DNA of 64,000 nucleotides from contig JABDOQ010000051.1 in assembly GCA_013043165.1 (NCBI GenBank), positions 62,001-126,000 on the forward strand, written 5' to 3'. The notes below the pieces were generated by a model. It was given only the letters and a program-made list of their open reading frames with translations. It was not told the DNA's origin and did no database searches. Positions 53,902 to 62,675 of this stretch are shown here, one piece after another. Position 1 is the stretch's first letter, and the number at the start of each line of letters is the position of its first letter. This stretch comes from Woeseiaceae bacterium (GTDB lineage Bacteria > Pseudomonadota > Gammaproteobacteria > Steroidobacterales > Woeseiaceae). Both the position numbers and the translations under genes were made by a program.

Positions 53902-54917
53902 CTCGACCCCCTGCCGGTACCGAACACCCTCGGCTGGATCAGTCTGTCAATGTGTGGCGACACCGCGTTTGCCAGCAGGATCGCGTACATCACGCCCTCG
54001 GGCATGCCGCCCCAGAAACGGATCACGACCACCAGCAGGCCGATCAGCATGCCGTACAGCCAGCAGCCCGCATTGGTGATCGGCGAGGCCACCATGTCGG
54101 TCGCCATGAACACCGCGCCCAGCATCAGGCCGCCGGAGAACAGCATGAACACGGGTCCGGGATAGGTCACCGGGTCGTAGAGCTGGAAGGCCCAGGTCAT
54201 CGCCGCCACGGTCAGGAAGATCGACGCCGGGATGCGCCAGTTCATCATTTTGCGCGCGACCAGGTAGATACCGCCCAGCAGGATCAGCACACCGCAGGTT
54301 TCACCGACCGAACCCGACGTCAGGCCGGCCATCAGTTCGCGGCCAGCGGCGAACTGTCCCTCGAATTTCATCAGCGCCAGCGGCGTCGCCGTAGTCACGG
54401 CGTCATAGGTCGGTTCCCAGAACGGCATCGCCAGCACCGAAGTGGGAATGTGTTCGAAGCGGCCCTCTGCGAAGGGCATCTGCCAGTGGGTCATGGGCTG
54501 GGGAAAGGCAGCCTGCAGGAAGGCCCGTCCAACCAGCGCCGCGTTGAAGGCGTTCATGCCCAGCCCGCCGAACAGGAACTTGGCGACCGCCACGCCAAAC
54601 ACGCCACCCACGAACACCATCCACAGCGGCAGGTCCGGCGGCAGGATCAGGCCATAGAGCAGACCGGTGATGGCCACGGACCAGTCGCCGATGGTTGACG
54701 GCTTGCCGGTCCAGCGGCACAGCCAGTGTTCCGTGAGCACGCAGCTGACCGTCGCAACCATTATCACGAGGGCGGCACCTGAGCCGAACGCGTAGATCGC
54801 GAACGCCGTGACGGGAAGCAGCGCCAGGAACACGTTCAGCATGATGACGTCAGTGCTGGTGCCGTCTGTCACATGCGGCGACGAGCCGATCTCGAGGTAT
54901 TTGCTCAGCCTGGCCAT
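53898..54917 (-). CDS. rnfD: Rnf2 subunit RnfD, covalent-FMN membrane subunit
   Basis: Multi-pass membrane flavoprotein, 339 residues from ATG 54917, which overlaps the rnfC stop by four bases. The start LEIGSSPHVTDGTST is typical of the clostridial-type RnfD; the flavinylation site is Thr178 in VTTATPLALM. GFGGLGMNAFNAALVGRAF-like GGLGMNAFNAALVGRAFL is conserved. A longer frame to 55022 runs back into rnfC and is rejected. Confidence 0.94.
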   Translation of the reverse strand: MARLSKYLEIGSSPHVTDGTSTDVIMLNVFLALLPVTAFAIYAFGSGAALVIMVATVSCVLTEHWLCRWTGKPSTIGDWSVAITGLLYGLILPPDLPLWMVFVGGVFGVAVAKFLFGGLGMNAFNAALVGRAFLQAAFPQPMTHWQMPFAEGRFEHIPTSVLAMPFWEPTYDAVTTATPLALMKFEGQFAAGRELMAGLTSGSVGETCGVLILLGGIYLVARKMMNWRIPASIFLTVAAMTWAFQLYDPVTYPGPVFMLFSGGLMLGAVFMATDMVASPITNAGCWLYGMLIGLLVVVIRFWGGMPEGVMYAILLANAVSPHIDRLIQPRVFGTGRGSR

Positions 54918-56257
54918 CAGGCGGCGCTCAGCTTGCGGACCATCTTCTTGGCCATGCGGAAATACTGGACAAGCGGGATGTGCGATGGGCACACGTACGC
55001 GCAAGCGCCGCACTCGAAGCAATCCATCAGGTGCCAGGACTCGGCCATCTGCTCGTATTCCTCGTTTTTAGCCAGGATGCCGAGCTGCGACGGGTTCAGG
55101 AAAACCGGGCAGGCCTCGACGCAGCGCGCGCAGTGGATGCACGGGTAGACTTTCTTATGGCCGGTAGATCCGCCGGTCTCGGCGGTCGTGAAGGCCGTTA
55201 TGCCCGAGGTCCCCTTGGTGATCGGGATGTCGAGGTTGGACACGGTTGGGCCCATCATTGGCCCGCCCATGAAAACCCGCGAGATGTCGTCGACGGGAGC
55301 GCACTGCTCAATCGCGAAGCGCACCGGCGTGCCGATCGGAATGCGGTAGTTGCCCTTCTTTTGCACGCCGGGGCCGCCGATGGTGATTACGCGCTCCTGG
55401 ATGCCGCGGCCGCGCGGCAGCAGGCGCCCGATTTCCGCGGTGGTCGCGACATTGCAGCAGATCACATTGATGTCGGCCGGCAGTCCACCAGACGGCACCT
55501 CGCGGCCAAGCAAGGCGCTGAAGATCATTTTTTCGGCGCCCTGCGGGTACTTTACCGGCGACACCCGTACCGTGACCGGCAGATCGTCGGGGCACATCGA
55601 CCTGAATCGTTCAGCCGCGTCCTCCTTGTTCGCCTCGACGGCGATGATGGCCTCGGCGGTACCGGTGGCCCGCAGCAGGTATCGGATGCCCGTGAACACG
55701 TCCTCGGTTTGCTCCAGCATCACGCGATAATCGGTGGTCAGGTACGGCTCGCACTCCACGCCGTTGATGAACAGCGTCTCCAGGTGCTTGCCTTCCGGCG
55801 GTTTCAGCTTGACGTGAGTGGGAAAGGCCGCGCCGCCGAGGCCGACGATGCCAGCGTTCTGGATCGCCGCGATGATTTCGTCGGGCGTGGCGTCCAGGCC
55901 GCAGGGCTCGCCGTCATCTATCTCCTGAGTCGATGCCGGATAGGGCTCGATAAAGATGCTCTCTACCTTGGTGCCGGTGATGCTGGGTGCGAGCGTGATG
56001 CGCCGTACGATGCCGGATGCCGGCGCATGCATGGCCACCGACATGAAGCCGTCCGGCTCGGCGATAGTCTGCCCGCGGATGACTTCCTGACCCTCGCGCA
56101 CAACCGGCTTCGCCGGCTTTCCCAGATGCTGGCTGAGCGGCACGATCAGCACCGGCGCGAACGGGAACTGGCGGATCGCGAGATCCGCCGTGTCGTCCTT
56201 CATCTCGGGCGGGTGCACGCCGTGCCTGAAAGTGTTTTTTCGCAACAGTTCCAGCAT
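54917..56257 (-). CDS. rnfC: Rnf2 subunit RnfC
   Basis: Peripheral NADH/FMN and Fe-S subunit, 446 residues, lacking the long coiled-coil tail seen in the Rnf1 RnfC and close to clostridial RnfC in length. [26 protein letters not shown] and two ferredoxin motifs ([32 protein letters not shown]) are clear. The N-terminal FRHGVHPPEMK is the typical RnfC start. Follows the nifJ-type gene by 26 bases. Confidence 0.94.
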   Translation of the reverse strand: MLELLRKNTFRHGVHPPEMKDDTADLAIRQFPFAPVLIVPLSQHLGKPAKPVVREGQEVIRGQTIAEPDGFMSVAMHAPASGIVRRITLAPSITGTKVESIFIEPYPASTQEIDDGEPCGLDATPDEIIAAIQNAGIVGLGGAAFPTHVKLKPPEGKHLETLFINGVECEPYLTTDYRVMLEQTEDVFTGIRYLLRATGTAEAIIAVEANKEDAAERFRSMCPDDLPVTVRVSPVKYPQGAEKMIFSALLGREVPSGGLPADINVICCNVATTAEIGRLLPRGRGIQERVITIGGPGVQKKGNYRIPIGTPVRFAIEQCAPVDDISRVFMGGPMMGPTVSNLDIPITKGTSGITAFTTAETGGSTGHKKVYPCIHCARCVEACPVFLNPSQLGILAKNEEYEQMAESWHLMDCFECGACAYVCPSHIPLVQYFRMAKKMVRKLSAA

Positions 56258-56283
56258 GTTAAGAAGCCGTCATCCTCTGCCCG

Positions 56284-59200
56284 TTAATTGAATTTCTCGC
56301 CTCGCTTGATCCACTTGTCGATATCCTTCTCGCTGCGGTCGCGCGGCAGGCCGGGATGAATGACTTCCGCCGTGCATTTTTCGGCGGACTTGACCAGGTC
56401 GCGATACGGGCCTCCGTTGGGATTCTTGATGACCGCTTTCTTGTCGTCGTTGTAGGCGAAAATCTGCGGGTTGATATCGATGCATTCGTCGCACGCGGTG
56501 CATTCCTCGGTGTCGATCCACGGGGCCATGTAGTCGCCCTCGACGGCTGGCGCCGGCGCAGCGGTCTCCACGGCCGCCAGTTGCGGTTTCTGCCCCGCAG
56601 CCGGCGTCGACGAAACGGCTTCGAGCATCGCGTCCATGTCCAGCGCCTGGCTGCCGCTGACCAGCCCCATCAGGCCCGAGGCGAGCTTCTGCACCACCTC
56701 CTGGCGCACGCGGGACTCGATCTGCACCTCATCGACTTCGGCCGCCGCGTCCTCGGCGCCGCCGAGATCACGCAGCATGATCCAGAACGCGCGCCGCTCC
56801 TCGGCCGATTCGATCATCGGCTGCGCGACGAGCAGGCGGCTGAGCTTCTGCTTGGCATCCAGCGCCCAGACGAAGGGCACCTTGCCCTCGCGATCGTCCT
56901 CGTCGAGAGCAAGATATTCGCCGACCTGCACCATGTCCTCGTTCCACGAGTCGCGCGGGATCTTACGGAAGTGCTTGCGGAAGCGTGACTCGGTGACCGC
57001 GAAATCGACGAACGTGGTCGGCAATTCCATGGTCTGCTCCCGGCCGCGGTCATCAACATAGTCAACTTTCGCTACCGGCCAATCGAGGGTCGGGTTCGGG
57101 TTGCCGTCGAGGTCGAGGCATTCGCCGACCGTGAGGCCGCCGTCGGGGTTGTAGCGGAACAGCGGGTAGGCGCGCGATTCGACCGCCAGCTTGGCCTGGT
57201 GATGCGACATATCGTCGCCGATGCCGTGTTCCGGCTGGCACGACGAGTACAGGTTGAACAGCGCCGGCCTCCTGGACATCAGGCCCTCTACGAAACCTTC
57301 GATCATGTGGTTGGCATGCGCGATCGTCGACTGCAGGAAGTATGTCGTGCGATGTGCGATCGCGATCAGGCCCATCTCCTTGCGGACCTCTTCCTTGCCC
57401 TTGATAGCGTTGCCAAACTGCGCCATGTCAGAAATCTGGCCGAAGAAGCCCGAAGTGCAGGCCTGACCGCCCGTGTTGGAATACACCTGCGTGTCGACCA
57501 CGAGCACCTTGATCGGCTTGCCCGACATGAGCGCGCGTGACAGGTTCTGGAAGCCGATGTCATACATCGCGCCGTCACCGCCAACCGCGACCACGGGCGG
57601 ACACAGGTGGTATTCCTCGTCGGTGAAATCCTGCCAGTTGAAATAGCGATAACGCTCTTCCTGCTCGTCGGCGTTGTACTCGCCCTCGAGCAACGCCTCG
57701 GCCATGCGCACGGCCTTGAAGCCGTCGGCCATCTTCGCCATGTGGCCCTCGAACACGCCCATCGCCATGGATGCGGGGTCCTGGAACAGGTGGTTGGCCC
57801 AGGGGAACGGGTACGGGTTGAACGGGAAGGTGCTGCCCCAGACCGACGTGCAGCCCGTGGCGTTCAGGAAGCCCATGGTCGAACGACCGCTGCCGGTCGT
57901 GCCCTTCTCGTAGCGCCAGCGCAGGTCCTGCAGCCTGGCGACCAGGTCGGTGACGGCTTTGAGCCATTCGCGATCGATGGGCTCGGCCTCGTGTGTGCGT
58001 TCGACGCTCTCGGCGATCCGCGCCAGCGTCAGCTCGCCGCTGTCGCCGTCGAGCACGGCCTTCATTTCCGCGGCGTCGCCGACGTCGATCTCGCCAACCA
58101 GCTTGAGCTTGATGTGCTGTTTGAGCTTCGCGATCAGGTCGTCGAGCTTGGCCACGTGGGCTTTAACGCGCGGCTGCATCAGCGACTCGACCGTGGCGAC
58201 GAACAGGTGGACGACAGTTTTCTCGGAGCAACCCAGGCAGGAGCCATCGCCGCTCGCGAATGGCAGGTAGGCGTCCTTGTTCAGCAGGATCGTCTCGAGC
58301 GCGCCGATGCCTTCCTCCAGGTCGTCCACGCGGATGTACTTCTCCGGCGTGTTCGGCAGGTCCAGCCAGAAATCCCAGTTCTTGCGCAGGTCCGCGACCG
58401 ATTCGCGTGTCTGCGTGACGGGCCGCAAAGCGTCGTCGCTGCAGACCTCGATACATTCCATGCAACCCTTGCAGGTATAAGGATCGATCGTGATGCTGAA
58501 CAAGCCGCCGCTACCGGCTGCTTTCTTCTCCGGCGTCGTGAAATAGGGACGTGTCAGCGAGAATTGGAAGCTGCCGAGTTCCTCACGAAAATCGGCAAAT
58601 TCGTCGGTGAGCTGCTGGCGCTCGTCAGACTCTTTGGGCGCCGCTTCGATCGTGGCCTGGATCGCCTCTTCGAGGAGATCGGATACCGACTCGGTTTCGG
58701 CCGCGTCGACCAGGCTCTTGCGCAACGTCGATTCCATCTTGCGCACGGCGCGCGGCAGCTGTTCGGTCGATTTGCCGTTCTTCTTCAGGCGCTTGACGAC
58801 CGTGTCGAGCACCTGTCCAACTTCGTTGACCAGTCCCGGGATCGCCGTGTCGGGGCAGACGGTGTAACAGTCGCCGCAGGCGGTGCAGTTCTCGGGGATG
58901 AACTCCGGATGCTCGAAGCGGATGCCGGTCATGTCGCGGAAGTGCGAAGACACGGCGGGCATCAGGCTCATGCTCATGAACGGATCGGCGGGTACCTGCT
59001 CGCCCTGTCCGGAGGCGTACATGCTGCCGGTCTGGGCCCAGAAGCGGTGAATATCGGACGACGGCGAGTCCGATGCCGGCAGGCGCTTGACCATCACCGG
59101 CACGGGCAGAGTGCTGCCGCCGGCTTTCGCGTCGGCGCGTTCCTCGAGGTGCTTGTCCGTGACTTCGGTAATCTCCTCGAAGCCCCGGCGCACGACGCGC

Positions 59201-61245
59201 ATGTTGTCCTCGACCACGCGCACGCCCTTCGAGCCGAACTTGTGTTGCAGCTGGTCGCGGATCGCATCCAGCAGCTTTTCCTGGCTCAAGCCGTGCTTTT
59301 CGAGCAGCGGCGAGGTCGCAAAGAATGCGCCCTGGAACGCGATGCCCTGCATGCGCAGCTGCAGTTCGGGATCCGTCGCCTCGTCGCGCGCAATCTTGAA
59401 GGCGTCAAGGAAGAAAATGCGAACGTCGTTCTCGACGATCTGCTTGCGGTAGCGCATCGGGATCAAGTGCCAGAATTCCTCGGCCGAGGCGGCGTCGCTC
59501 TGCATCACCAGCACGCCGCCCTTTTTCAGGCCGGCGAGCGCGTTGGTGTGCCCGAAGACGTTCGGGTCGGGCGACAGCACGACGTCGACGTAAAAGTATT
59601 CGCAGTTGATGCGGATCGGCTCGGGCGCCGCCGAGAGGTAGTAAGAGGTTGGCTGGCCCTTCTTCTCCGAGCCGTATTTCGGGTTCGCCTTGATGTGGTA
59701 GCCGAGCAGCTCGTAGAGCGTCATCGCAAGGTTCTTGCCCGTCGTGATCGCACCCCATCCGCCGACCGAGTGCATGCGCACCGTGATCGAATCCTTCGGC
59801 ATCAGGTTGGGGTTCTCGCTGCCGCGCAGCGCAAGGTCCTCGACCGCCGGGTAGGCGTCCAGCACCTGCTGGTTGTAGACCTCCTGCATCGGCGTCATCA
59901 TCGATTTGCGCACGAAATCGATCGACAAGTAGAACATGCGCTTGTGCTTGCCGTCCGGCAGCATGTTCTCGATCGCGGCAACCACGCCCTCGGGCTGCAG
60001 GTCGCGGCTGCCCATGCCGAAAGAACCGGAATACAGTTCCGGCATGTCCTTCAGGCTCTTGTAAGTGTCGAGCTCGGGGTAGGCCCGGCCATTGCGGCTG
60101 CGGCCGTTCTCGAGAGACTTGCTCAAGGTCGCGCGGATTTCGCGCATCAGCGGCAGGTCGGACGCCAGCGGCTGGTCCGTGCGCTCGAGCACGGCAACGC
60201 CCTTGCGGCCTTTCAGCACCTGGCTCAGCAGGTCGCCCGGGAAGGGCCGGAACATCACGACGTCGACGACGCCGACCTTCACGCCGCGCTCCTCGCGCAT
60301 CCAGTCGGCGACCGCTTCTGCCGTCGGATTGACGCTCCCCTGGCCGACGATCAGATAATCGGCGTCGTCGGTGCGGTAGGTCATGACCCGGCTGTAACGC
60401 CGCCCGGTCAGTTCGTAGAACGCGTCGAAGGCTTCGTCTGTGATGGCTTGCACGTGGTCGAAGAAATACGGTCGCTGCGCGGCGACACTCTGCATGTAGG
60501 AATCCTGGTTCTGCACCGGGCCCGCCAACACCGGGTCGTCAACGGTCCACAGCTCAGGGATGCGGCGGCGTTTTTCGCCGTAGATGATCTTCTGCGCCGG
60601 GGTCGGCGTGTCAATGATGTCGTCGGGTCGGCCAAGGTACTCGGCGATCAGTTCGCGCTCCGGGATCATCAGCGATTCGATCAGGTGAGTCGTCAGGAAA
60701 CCATCCTGGCCGACGATGCCGGGCGTCAGCGCCAGCTCGGCGATGCGGTGCGACATGATGTTGAGGTCGGCCACGGCCTGCGCGTTCTTGGCCATCACCT
60801 GGAAAAAGCCGGTGTCGTCGACACAGTGGTAGTCATCGTGGCCGGCGTGCACGTTCAGGGACGCCTTGGTCATCGCCCGGCAACCGATGTTAAGCACGTA
60901 GGTCAGGCGCTTGCCGACGGCGGCGTACAGCGACTCGTGCATATAGGCGATGCCCTGCCCGGACGAAAAATTGGTCGCCCGCAGCCCCGTCATCGACATG
61001 CCCGCGGTCACGGCCGCAGCCGCGTGCTCGCCTTCGGGCTCGACGAAGATCAACGGGCGGCCGGAAATATTGATGTGCCCGGCAGCCGCCGCCTCCGCCC
61101 AATACTCACCCATCTGCGTGGAAGGCGTGATCGGGTAGGCGCCGGCGCCATCGGTGGACTCCCGCTCGCACATGATCGCGGCAGTGTTGCCGTCCATCGC
61201 GGCGCGAATACCGGGGTATTTAGGTGTCGATTGTTTCTGTTTCAT
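56284..61245 (-). CDS. nifJ: pyruvate:ferredoxin oxidoreductase, long form with extra C-terminal ferredoxin domain
   Basis: Single-chain 2-oxoacid:ferredoxin oxidoreductase that oxidises pyruvate and CoA to acetyl-CoA and CO2, reducing ferredoxin. The N-terminal domain has YPITPSTQMGEYW and EPEGEHAAAAV; 4Fe-4S sites begin at Cys787 (CTACGDCYTVCP) and Cys925 (CKGCMECIEVC); the proximal cluster/ThDP domain has SCLGC at 1003, GDGAMYDIG with Asp1224 and DTQVYSNTGGQA. At 1653 residues it exceeds standard NifJ (about 1170-1200): there is a long helical insertion between the two ferredoxin motifs and a C-terminal ferredoxin (CTACDECIDI from Cys1582). Lies between rnfB and rnfC of Rnf2. Confidence 0.9.
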   Translation of the reverse strand: MKQKQSTPKYPGIRAAMDGNTAAIMCERESTDGAGAYPITPSTQMGEYWAEAAAAGHINISGRPLIFVEPEGEHAAAAVTAGMSMTGLRATNFSSGQGIAYMHESLYAAVGKRLTYVLNIGCRAMTKASLNVHAGHDDYHCVDDTGFFQVMAKNAQAVADLNIMSHRIAELALTPGIVGQDGFLTTHLIESLMIPERELIAEYLGRPDDIIDTPTPAQKIIYGEKRRRIPELWTVDDPVLAGPVQNQDSYMQSVAAQRPYFFDHVQAITDEAFDAFYELTGRRYSRVMTYRTDDADYLIVGQGSVNPTAEAVADWMREERGVKVGVVDVVMFRPFPGDLLSQVLKGRKGVAVLERTDQPLASDLPLMREIRATLSKSLENGRSRNGRAYPELDTYKSLKDMPELYSGSFGMGSRDLQPEGVVAAIENMLPDGKHKRMFYLSIDFVRKSMMTPMQEVYNQQVLDAYPAVEDLALRGSENPNLMPKDSITVRMHSVGGWGAITTGKNLAMTLYELLGYHIKANPKYGSEKKGQPTSYYLSAAPEPIRINCEYFYVDVVLSPDPNVFGHTNALAGLKKGGVLVMQSDAASAEEFWHLIPMRYRKQIVENDVRIFFLDAFKIARDEATDPELQLRMQGIAFQGAFFATSPLLEKHGLSQEKLLDAIRDQLQHKFGSKGVRVVEDNMRVVRRGFEEITEVTDKHLEERADAKAGGSTLPVPVMVKRLPASDSPSSDIHRFWAQTGSMYASGQGEQVPADPFMSMSLMPAVSSHFRDMTGIRFEHPEFIPENCTACGDCYTVCPDTAIPGLVNEVGQVLDTVVKRLKKNGKSTEQLPRAVRKMESTLRKSLVDAAETESVSDLLEEAIQATIEAAPKESDERQQLTDEFADFREELGSFQFSLTRPYFTTPEKKAAGSGGLFSITIDPYTCKGCMECIEVCSDDALRPVTQTRESVADLRKNWDFWLDLPNTPEKYIRVDDLEEGIGALETILLNKDAYLPFASGDGSCLGCSEKTVVHLFVATVESLMQPRVKAHVAKLDDLIAKLKQHIKLKLVGEIDVGDAAEMKAVLDGDSGELTLARIAESVERTHEAEPIDREWLKAVTDLVARLQDLRWRYEKGTTGSGRSTMGFLNATGCTSVWGSTFPFNPYPFPWANHLFQDPASMAMGVFEGHMAKMADGFKAVRMAEALLEGEYNADEQEERYRYFNWQDFTDEEYHLCPPVVAVGGDGAMYDIGFQNLSRALMSGKPIKVLVVDTQVYSNTGGQACTSGFFGQISDMAQFGNAIKGKEEVRKEMGLIAIAHRTTYFLQSTIAHANHMIEGFVEGLMSRRPALFNLYSSCQPEHGIGDDMSHHQAKLAVESRAYPLFRYNPDGGLTVGECLDLDGNPNPTLDWPVAKVDYVDDRGREQTMELPTTFVDFAVTESRFRKHFRKIPRDSWNEDMVQVGEYLALDEDDREGKVPFVWALDAKQKLSRLLVAQPMIESAEERRAFWIMLRDLGGAEDAAAEVDEVQIESRVRQEVVQKLASGLMGLVSGSQALDMDAMLEAVSSTPAAGQKPQLAAVETAAPAPAVEGDYMAPWIDTEECTACDECIDINPQIFAYNDDKKAVIKNPNGGPYRDLVKSAEKCTAEVIHPGLPRDRSEKDIDKWIKRGEKFN

Positions 61246-61260
61246 GCGGGGTCCCTAGGC

Positions 61261-62121
61261 TTAAGTCGCAGTTGCCTGTCGCGCACTCTGGCGAATGACT
61301 TTCTTCGCCGCGCGGCCCGTGACAGGTCCTTTGATCGGGTCATACCAGACGATCGCGCCCGTCGGGCAACGATCGATCGCTTGTCTTGCGTCGTGTTTGC
61401 GGCTGTAGTCGACGACCGGCAGGTTATCAACCATTGCGATCAGGCCATCCGGCGCATCGGCGGCGCATCGGCCGCAAGCGTCACAGCCCACGTCGCAGTC
61501 ATCGAGTACGGCGTCGCCCTGCTCGAGGTTTTTGCAGGCGACCCACAGGCGATGACTGACGGGATGCAACGAGAACAGGTCCTTGGGGCAGGCGTCGACG
61601 CAGTCGCCGCAGGCCGTGCACCGGTCTTCAATGACGACAGGTATGCCGTATTCATTCATTACGATTGCGTCCGGGTCGCAGACCAGCTCGCAGTCGCCGA
61701 GACCCAGACAACCCCAGAAACAGGCTTTGCCGCCGCCGGCGACGAGCGTGGCCCCGCGGCACGAGTTAATGCCCTCGTAGTGGGCGCGATTGCGCGCAAC
61801 GTTGATGCCGCCCGCGCAGGCGAGTCGCGCGACGACCTTTTCTTCTGCGCCGGCGTCCACGCCGAGAAACCCGGCCAGCAATTCGCGTTCTTCCTCGCTC
61901 ATTACCGTGCATTTGCCGGGCAGAGCCGAACCCTCAACAATGGCCTGGGCAAGGCCAAGGCAACCCGGGAAGCCACATGCGCCGCAGTTCGTGCCGGGCA
62001 GCATCTGATTGGCAGCCTCAATCCGCGGATCCTCGTCGACATGCAGTTTTCTGTGAGCCACGACCAACAGGGAGGCAAACACAAAGCTCAGCGCCGTCAG
62101 CGTGAGTACGCCTGTCAACAT
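61261..62121 (-). CDS. rnfB: Rnf2 subunit RnfB, long polyferredoxin form
   Basis: First gene of the Rnf2 operon; ATG 62121 follows GGAGG seven bases upstream. An N-terminal membrane helix precedes the RnfB Fe-S domain (MLPGTNCGACGFPGCLGLAQA) and a long series of cysteine motifs (CFWGCLGLGDC, CTACGDCVDACP, CDVGCDACGRC, CPTGAI). 286 residues, like clostridial RnfB and far longer than the 169-residue Rnf1 protein. Moved from its usual last position (CDGEAB) to the front, next to nifJ, where reduced ferredoxin would be produced. Confidence 0.92.
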   Translation of the reverse strand: MLTGVLTLTALSFVFASLLVVAHRKLHVDEDPRIEAANQMLPGTNCGACGFPGCLGLAQAIVEGSALPGKCTVMSEEERELLAGFLGVDAGAEEKVVARLACAGGINVARNRAHYEGINSCRGATLVAGGGKACFWGCLGLGDCELVCDPDAIVMNEYGIPVVIEDRCTACGDCVDACPKDLFSLHPVSHRLWVACKNLEQGDAVLDDCDVGCDACGRCAADAPDGLIAMVDNLPVVDYSRKHDARQAIDRCPTGAIVWYDPIKGPVTGRAAKKVIRQSARQATAT

Positions 62122-62281
62122 GTGAGAACCTCCGACCCGTCATTCTGCTGAATTGTATAGTCGGCGTAGTCTGCTCGCATTGTGGAAATCGCGTACAGAG
62201 TTGCGCCGCATAGCATTGTAAACGGGTCCGGACCGAGTGTGTCGCCTATGCGCGGCTGGATCGCGGCAAAGCTGGTGCCTG

Positions 62282-62485
62282 CTACTCCACGAGTTCCAGG
62301 CCATCCGACTCGATCACACCGTCCGGTGACAGGACGAAATGGTCCAGCTCGAAACCGATGTAGAAGCTTCCCGTCTCATCCGGGTTCTCTGTGACCTGGA
62401 TCTCCTCAGGCCTGACGGTGCGCCGGGTGTAATTACTCAATAGCTTGGCGATGCTGGATTTCTCTGCCGCATATACGATGTCCAT
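62282..62485 (-). CDS. small hypothetical protein
   Basis: 67-residue protein of no recognised family. A good ribosome site (AGGAG, six bases from ATG 62485) supports it as real. Mixed charge, no membrane segment or cysteines; probably a small alpha/beta protein (SIAKLLSNYTRRTVRPEEIQV, then GSFYIGFELDHFVLSPDG). It stands alone between the Rnf2 promoter region and the divergent TPR gene; 160 bases upstream of rnfB on the same strand are otherwise empty. Confidence 0.6.
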   Translation of the reverse strand: MDIVYAAEKSSIAKLLSNYTRRTVRPEEIQVTENPDETGSFYIGFELDHFVLSPDGVIESDGLELVE

Positions 62486-62610
62486 GACAAGCTCCTAAAG
62501 CACATTCCTTTGTATTCGCTTGCAGAGTAGTGCCCCGCCACTTAACAGCAGATGAAATTTGTGTGAACGGCCCCTGAACCCGAGAATGCCCAGGAAGATG
62601 GATGAAACCT

Positions 62611-62639
62611 TTGGCATCCATGGAGCATCCAATTATCCT
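62611..62639 (+). promoter_or_regulatory. candidate sigma-70 promoter of the TolB/TPR gene
   Basis: TTGGCA (62611-62616), 17 bases, TATCCT (62634-62639), 36 bases before the start codon at 62676. Spacing is ideal and hexamers are moderately good; no experimental support. Confidence 0.35.
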
Positions 62640-62675
62640 GTAACCTCAACTTCACGCCAGCTTTTGAGCCTTTGC

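Noticed and set aside
57607-62151. A 1514-residue open frame on the plus strand, and others such as 54980-56287, 52912-54165 and 13807-15498
   Set aside because: They run antisense to well-conserved genes (nifJ, rnfC, rnfE/G, aceE/aceF), have Arg/Asp/His-biased composition and no family motifs. They arise from GC-rich codon use on the opposite strand.
62122-62281. Possible RNA gene or gene fragment between rnfB and the small hypothetical gene
   Set aside because: No tRNA-like fold, no open frame with a ribosome site and no repeat was recognised; it probably contains only the Rnf2 promoter, which I could not define.
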